This document shows positions 19,898 through 23,386 of a stretch of 23,386 nt of DNA, one piece after another. A program made the position numbers and the translations under genes. Every line of letters starts with the position of its first letter. The first letter of the stretch is position 1. Source of the DNA: a virus; the IMG/VR virus record IMGVR_UViG_3300031997_002077, positions 1 through 23,386 of that record, one strand, 5' to 3'. The notes under the pieces were generated by a model. The model did not search any database. It had not been told where the DNA came from and saw only the letters and a list, made by a program, of their open reading frames with translations.

Positions 19898-21153
19898 TGA
19901 AAGAGAACAAACAGGACATCAATAAATTCTGGGAAAGACTGGGAATTCCGGTCTGCTCCCCCTCTGAAGCGTGGAAAGTTTTAGAGCTCTGTGTCTCGGC
20001 TCGCCAATCAGTTAACCTCATCGCCGAGGCTGGAACGGGTAAAACGCAGATGCTGAAGCAATTCGCCGCTGCGCCCATTCGCGATTGGAACGCCGTGTTC
20101 ATGTACCTGGCTCACCTGGAACGCGAGGACATCGGAGGCTACGCCTACCCGTCATCCGTGGACAAGCACTACGAGTTCTTTTGCGAAAAGTCCATGAAGA
20201 AGGTGATGGCCAGTACCAAACCCACGCTGCTTGTTTTCGATGAGTGGAACCGTGGTGAGAAGAGTGTCATGAATGCCGCCTTCACTGTCATGGAAGCGCG
20301 ACGCTGGGGCAGCGAGACACTACCTGACCACGTTTACATCGCCTCGGCGATGAACCCCTCCGAGGCCAATTACTTGGTCAACGAGGTAGAGCGGGACCCT
20401 GCGTTCCGCCGCCGGCTGGTGATGGTTGCCATGCAGGCCAACATCACCTCGTTCCTGGAGCACGCCCGGGGTCTGGGGAACTTTCACCCACTGGTTGTTG
20501 GATACCTGACCGCTCAACCGCAAAGTCTCACAGATGTTGCGTCGCGAGAAGCTGGGAAGGTCTACGCCAACCCAGCTGCTTGGGAAAAGATTTCTGACGG
20601 GCTGAAGAAGCTGGAGTCCCAGGGGGTGGACCTGACCTACGATGAGCGGTTGCTGCACATCTGGGGATCCGGCATCATCGGGATGGGCATGATGAGCCAG
20701 TTTATGTCCTACGTGAGGGAGAACGCGAGTGTCATCAACCCGTTTGACATCATGGAAGACTACAATCGGCTGGCACGTCAGCGGGTACACCACCTGGTTC
20801 AGATCAACCGGAACGACGCCTACGGAGAAATCAGCGACAGTCTGGCAGTTGCCATCATCAGCTCGCGGGAAGATGAGAAGGTCAAGGGTGACCTATCCAA
20901 TATTGCCCGCAACGTCAGCGAGTACCTGGTCGACCTCCCCCGGGAGGGCGTCATCGCCTTCCTGACCAAGCTGGGCAAGCACGCCACGGCCGCCGGTTCT
21001 CAAGCAGAGGAGTTCCACCTGGAGTTCTCCGACGAACTGAGCCAGCAAGAGGCCTACAACCGAGCCATCAACACGGTGGTTGTCGCGCAGGAAAAGGCTG
21101 AGGCAGAGAATGACAAGTACAGTCCGGGCGGGTCACGCGTAAAGTCTCGCTAA
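19891..21153 (+). CDS. MoxR-like AAA+ ATPase
   Basis: This 420-residue ATPase has Walker A 'EAGTGKTQ' (46-53), Walker B 'LLVFDEWNR' (D117, E118; the DExNR form typical of MoxR proteins), sensor 1 'ASAMNPSEANY' (N155) and an arginine-finger-like 'RDPAFRRRLV' (about 169-177). MoxR ATPases work as chaperones that insert metals or remodel protein complexes, usually with a VWA or metallopeptidase partner. The HEXXH protein at 22947 fits that role. The GTG at 19891 has GGAGAG 5-6 bases upstream; an ATG two codons later is equally possible. The C-terminal half (about 215-420) is helical and ends in a charged, probably flexible tail. It converges with the 21133 gene, overlapping by 21 bases. Confidence 0.88.
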   Translation: MSMKENKQDINKFWERLGIPVCSPSEAWKVLELCVSARQSVNLIAEAGTGKTQMLKQFAAAPIRDWNAVFMYLAHLEREDIGGYAYPSSVDKHYEFFCEKSMKKVMASTKPTLLVFDEWNRGEKSVMNAAFTVMEARRWGSETLPDHVYIASAMNPSEANYLVNEVERDPAFRRRLVMVAMQANITSFLEHARGLGNFHPLVVGYLTAQPQSLTDVASREAGKVYANPAAWEKISDGLKKLESQGVDLTYDERLLHIWGSGIIGMGMMSQFMSYVRENASVINPFDIMEDYNRLARQRVHHLVQINRNDAYGEISDSLAVAIISSREDEKVKGDLSNIARNVSEYLVDLPREGVIAFLTKLGKHATAAGSQAEEFHLEFSDELSQQEAYNRAINTVVVAQEKAEAENDKYSPGGSRVKSR

Positions 21154-21876
21154 ATCAGCGCGATAGCGTTCTGCTCGTTCTCGAACGTAGAGCTGCACAG
21201 CAGATAGTTGGGCGAGCTGGACATCGATGGGGTTCTCCAGAAATTCCACGGTGTCCAGCTTGTCTTTGTCCAAACCTTCCCACCGTTTTTTGAGCTCTGG
21301 AATCAGGTCCTGATGCCCCCGGGTCAGCCGGTCAAGCTCCCTCTGTGAAAACACCAGCAGCTCTGGCGCCAGCAGGAACCCCTCGCGGTGCAGGCTGACC
21401 GCGGTGTACTTGGCGGGTTCGTAGTCGAATTCTGGATCCTGGCCCGTTCCTTGCATCAGAATCTCAGCCTCGTACACCGCCCAGGACAGCTGGGCAGGGG
21501 AGGCCTCCTGGAGAGCGTCCGGGATCACCACCTCGTTGTTGAACGCCAGCGCGGTGTCCTCGAACGCGTTCACCTCCCAGTAGAAGGCTGGGTAGACCAG
21601 GAGGGTATTGATGGCAGAGATCTTGTCCTGGTTCGTAGACGGCACAGAGATGCCGTGGTCGCCTAGACCGAGCCAGATGGACTCCGGCTCCCAGTTCCGC
21701 ACCTGGTTCCCCAGAAGTAGCTCTACGGCCCTGTGGACGGCTGTGGCTGCGGCCTCTGGATCCTGGATCAGCTCGGCCGCCGCAGTCTTGCGCTCGGCAT
21801 TCATCTTGATGGGGATGAAGGCTGGCGTGCTGCGGACGATCGGAATGGAGTCTTCCGCGAGCTTGATGAGGTCCAT
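21133..21876 (-). CDS. Hypothetical protein, 247 residues, possibly virion-associated
   Basis: Unknown protein. The start is the ATG at 21876, sharing one base with the stop of the upstream gene (TGATG); the longer frame up to 22143 lies antisense or out of frame within that gene and reads like a shadow. Segments such as 'LLVYPAFYWEVNAFEDTALAF' (in pieces), 'NNEVVIPDALQEASPAQLSW' and 'GFLLAPELLVFSQRELDRL' suggest a folded alpha/beta protein, ending in helical 'VQLYVRERAERYRADLARL'. Sitting in a minus-strand pair downstream of the 326-residue gene, it is probably made together with that protein. Coupling to head or packaging genes is inferred only from strand. Confidence 0.75.
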   Translation of the reverse strand: MDLIKLAEDSIPIVRSTPAFIPIKMNAERKTAAAELIQDPEAAATAVHRAVELLLGNQVRNWEPESIWLGLGDHGISVPSTNQDKISAINTLLVYPAFYWEVNAFEDTALAFNNEVVIPDALQEASPAQLSWAVYEAEILMQGTGQDPEFDYEPAKYTAVSLHREGFLLAPELLVFSQRELDRLTRGHQDLIPELKKRWEGLDKDKLDTVEFLENPIDVQLAQLSAVQLYVRERAERYRADLARLYA

Positions 21877-22856
21877 CAGACCCCCAGTTGGGCAATCAGA
21901 GCCTGTTTGAGGTCTAGTGGGACAGAATCCCACACGAGCTTGAGCTTCTCCGTGTCGACCACACCATCTTCGATGAAGTCCGAGGCGATGTCCTCCCCGA
22001 AGGCGTCGATGAACGCCTCCGGCGGGACCGTGGCCAGAACCGACGCCGGAATCTGCTTCGTGGCCACGTCGAAGGTCTCTTCCGCAATCTTGTTCGTGTT
22101 GAACACCGTCTGCATCGGATCCGGCAGGCGGCGGTCGTACCACTTGGTCAGGCCAGCAGCCTGGTCAAGCTCGTCGATGACGCTGGCCATCTTCACCAGC
22201 TCGTCTCGGTTCGAGAAGTACTGCTCCTTCGTCCGGGTGATCTCCGCCAGCTTCTCGTACGCCACCTTGATCATCGGGTCTGTCACGGCCGCTGCGCGAG
22301 CTTCGAGCCAGGTACGCAGCTGGGGCATGTACGACATGGTCACTCCAGCCATCTTGTAGATGCCGTCGGGGAGCACTGTGTCATGCTGCATCGACTTCTT
22401 CACCAGGTTCACACAAGCCTCGGCGCGGGTCACAGCGCTCATCTTCCGCTGGTTTCGTACGATGGCCTCGGAGGCCAACTTCACAGTCTCTTGATCCACC
22501 ACCCGGAACCTCTTCTTTTCCGGAAGCAGGTACTCGTCCGGGTCGGGGGCCGCGGCGGTCTTTTCCTGGAGTGGCATCTCGACCCCGTAGAGCTCGAGCG
22601 CTTTGTCGCAACGAGCTCGAGCATAGTCCGGAATCCCGGCCTGCTTCTCCATGTACAGCCGGCTCAGAGCCGCCTGCTCGGGGGTATCGATAGGGAACAT
22701 CCGCTGCTCGGGCCAGGCGAACGCTGCCTCGGCGCGCTTCTCATTCTCGTCATGGTCGATTTGCGCGGTCTTGATGTAGTCTTCCGTCTCAGGATGGTCT
22801 TGGAACAAACGGTACAACCGCTTGAAGGATTGGTCGTTGAACTGATCGATAGGCAT
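21876..22856 (-). CDS. Hypothetical phage protein with FPIDTPE motif, 326 residues
   Basis: I choose the ATG at 22856 because GGAGGG lies 7 bases upstream; the frame is open to 22916. Residues about 45-75 contain 'FAWPEQRMFPIDTPEQAALS', a short motif I have seen in other phage structural or capsid-associated proteins, in which the FPIDTPE box follows an F..PE.R pattern. The remainder is helical, acidic and without membrane segments ('DPDEYLLPEKKRFRVVDQET', 'AYEKLAEITRTKEQYFSN', 'ASVIDELDQAAGLTKWYD'). A virion or head-assembly role is a guess from strand and motif. It is translationally coupled to the following gene by TGATG. Confidence 0.7.
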   Translation of the reverse strand: MPIDQFNDQSFKRLYRLFQDHPETEDYIKTAQIDHDENEKRAEAAFAWPEQRMFPIDTPEQAALSRLYMEKQAGIPDYARARCDKALELYGVEMPLQEKTAAAPDPDEYLLPEKKRFRVVDQETVKLASEAIVRNQRKMSAVTRAEACVNLVKKSMQHDTVLPDGIYKMAGVTMSYMPQLRTWLEARAAAVTDPMIKVAYEKLAEITRTKEQYFSNRDELVKMASVIDELDQAAGLTKWYDRRLPDPMQTVFNTNKIAEETFDVATKQIPASVLATVPPEAFIDAFGEDIASDFIEDGVVDTEKLKLVWDSVPLDLKQALIAQLGV

Positions 22857-22946
22857 GCACAGGCCCTCCGTGGATTGGAACATTACGCGGTAATAGTAGG
22901 ATAAAATACGTTGCAAAACAAGAACTAAGCAGTAGAGGAGGATTCC

Positions 22947-23386
22947 ATGGACATAGACTTCTCAGAGGCACTTTGCTACTTGATCTCTGGTAAAGGCAAC
23001 AATTTCTACGCACGTACGCTGTACGCTCTTCAGACTCGGGAGGCCCGAGACCGGGACGGGATCCCCATGATGGGGGTCATGCTGGTAGAGCGACTGCTGG
23101 TTTTGCTCTACAACGTCGCCTGGATGCTCAAGGCAGAGTTCCAGGATGTGGTCGCTACCATCGAACACGAGGGTCTCCATGTGATTCTGGAGCACGTACC
23201 CCGCAAGCTGACCCTGGCAGCAACGTTCCAGACGCCCCAGGACAAGGAGAGTTTTCGACGGGTTACTCACTGGGCTGAGGACATGGCGACCAACTGCCTA
23301 CTTTTTGGCTCAAATGAGTACATGAGGGATCACCTGACTGAGTGGATAGTGCCTGAACAGGAACCATTCCGCTTGCCCAGGGGTCT
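22947..23386 (+). CDS. HEXXH metallopeptidase-like protein (DUF2201/VWA type), partial
   Basis: The frame starts at the ATG at 22947 after GAGGAGG (7 bases upstream) and is open to the right edge, giving 146 residues. 'TIEHEGLHVILEH' holds a zinc-protease HEXXH box (H74, E75, H78) with another His at 83. The preceding part ('FYARTLYALQTREARD', 'IPMMGVMLVERLLVLLYNVA') matches the layout of the N-terminal metallopeptidase-like domain of VWA proteins that pair with MoxR ATPases: a helix, a strand-like stretch, then HExLH. If that is right, a VWA domain should follow beyond the window edge. The gene is on the same strand as the MoxR-like gene, with two minus-strand genes between. Confidence 0.7.
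   Translation, partial: MDIDFSEALCYLISGKGNNFYARTLYALQTREARDRDGIPMMGVMLVERLLVLLYNVAWMLKAEFQDVVATIEHEGLHVILEHVPRKLTLAATFQTPQDKESFRRVTHWAEDMATNCLLFGSNEYMRDHLTEWIVPEQEPFRLPRG

Noticed and set aside
21877-22143. 89-residue N-terminal extension of the 21133 gene
   Set aside because: It is out of frame within the 21876-22856 gene and rich in Gly, Arg and His like a GC-rich shadow frame; the TGATG overlap gives a better start.

Overview
The window looks like part of a tailed double-stranded DNA phage genome (Caudoviricetes), or a phage-derived contig. A portal-like protein, a large terminase and a near-complete phage replication set lie together. There are no rRNA or tRNA genes and no host metabolic genes. 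Genes are packed tightly, with ATGA or TGATG overlaps and strong GGAGG-type ribosome binding sites, so the host is a bacterium. I cannot name the host.

Layout. (1) 1-839, minus: the N-terminal part of a portal protein, running off the left edge. (2) 884-7245, plus: a DNA-metabolism block with an SNF2-type helicase, RNase H, a Cas4/RecB-like nuclease, a histone-H1-like protein, a zinc ribbon protein, several unknowns and a ParB-like protein. (3) 7219-8061, minus: a sigma-70-family factor, convergent with the ParB-like gene. (4) 8299-16964, plus: the replication core. It holds a zinc-binding ssDNA-binding-like protein, a second Cas4/RecB-like nuclease, a 1133-residue CHC2/TOPRIM primase fused to a P-loop ATPase, a UDG-like/family A DNA polymerase fusion, and two small proteins. 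(5) 16965-17327: a 363-base non-coding region rich in stem-loops and direct repeats. (6) 17328-17654, plus: a small four-cysteine protein. (7) 17651-19858, minus: a terminase large subunit whose ATPase P-loop is interrupted by an intein. (8) 19891-21153, plus: a MoxR-like AAA+ ATPase. (9) 21133-22856, minus: two unknown proteins, possibly virion-associated. (10) 22947 to the right edge, plus: an HEXXH protein that looks like the metallopeptidase partner of the MoxR ATPase.

How it fits together. The plus-strand genes give the phage its own primase, polymerase, helicase, RNase H, nucleases and ssDNA-binding-like protein. The minus-strand portal, terminase and neighbouring genes serve packaging and the particle. 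The phage sigma factor could switch transcription between these sets. Two good promoter-like sites share the form TTGAC(A/G), 18 bases, TACGAT: one before the ssDNA-binding-like gene and one before the terminase gene.

The most unusual element is the non-coding region at 16965-17327. It holds two copies of a two-hairpin module whose stems differ by compensating changes while their loops are the same or nearly so. The second copy begins exactly where a predicted promoter would start transcription and is followed by a long third hairpin and four tandem 11-base repeats. I read this as a candidate undescribed structured RNA or replication element. All functional calls come from reading the sequence; no database search was possible.
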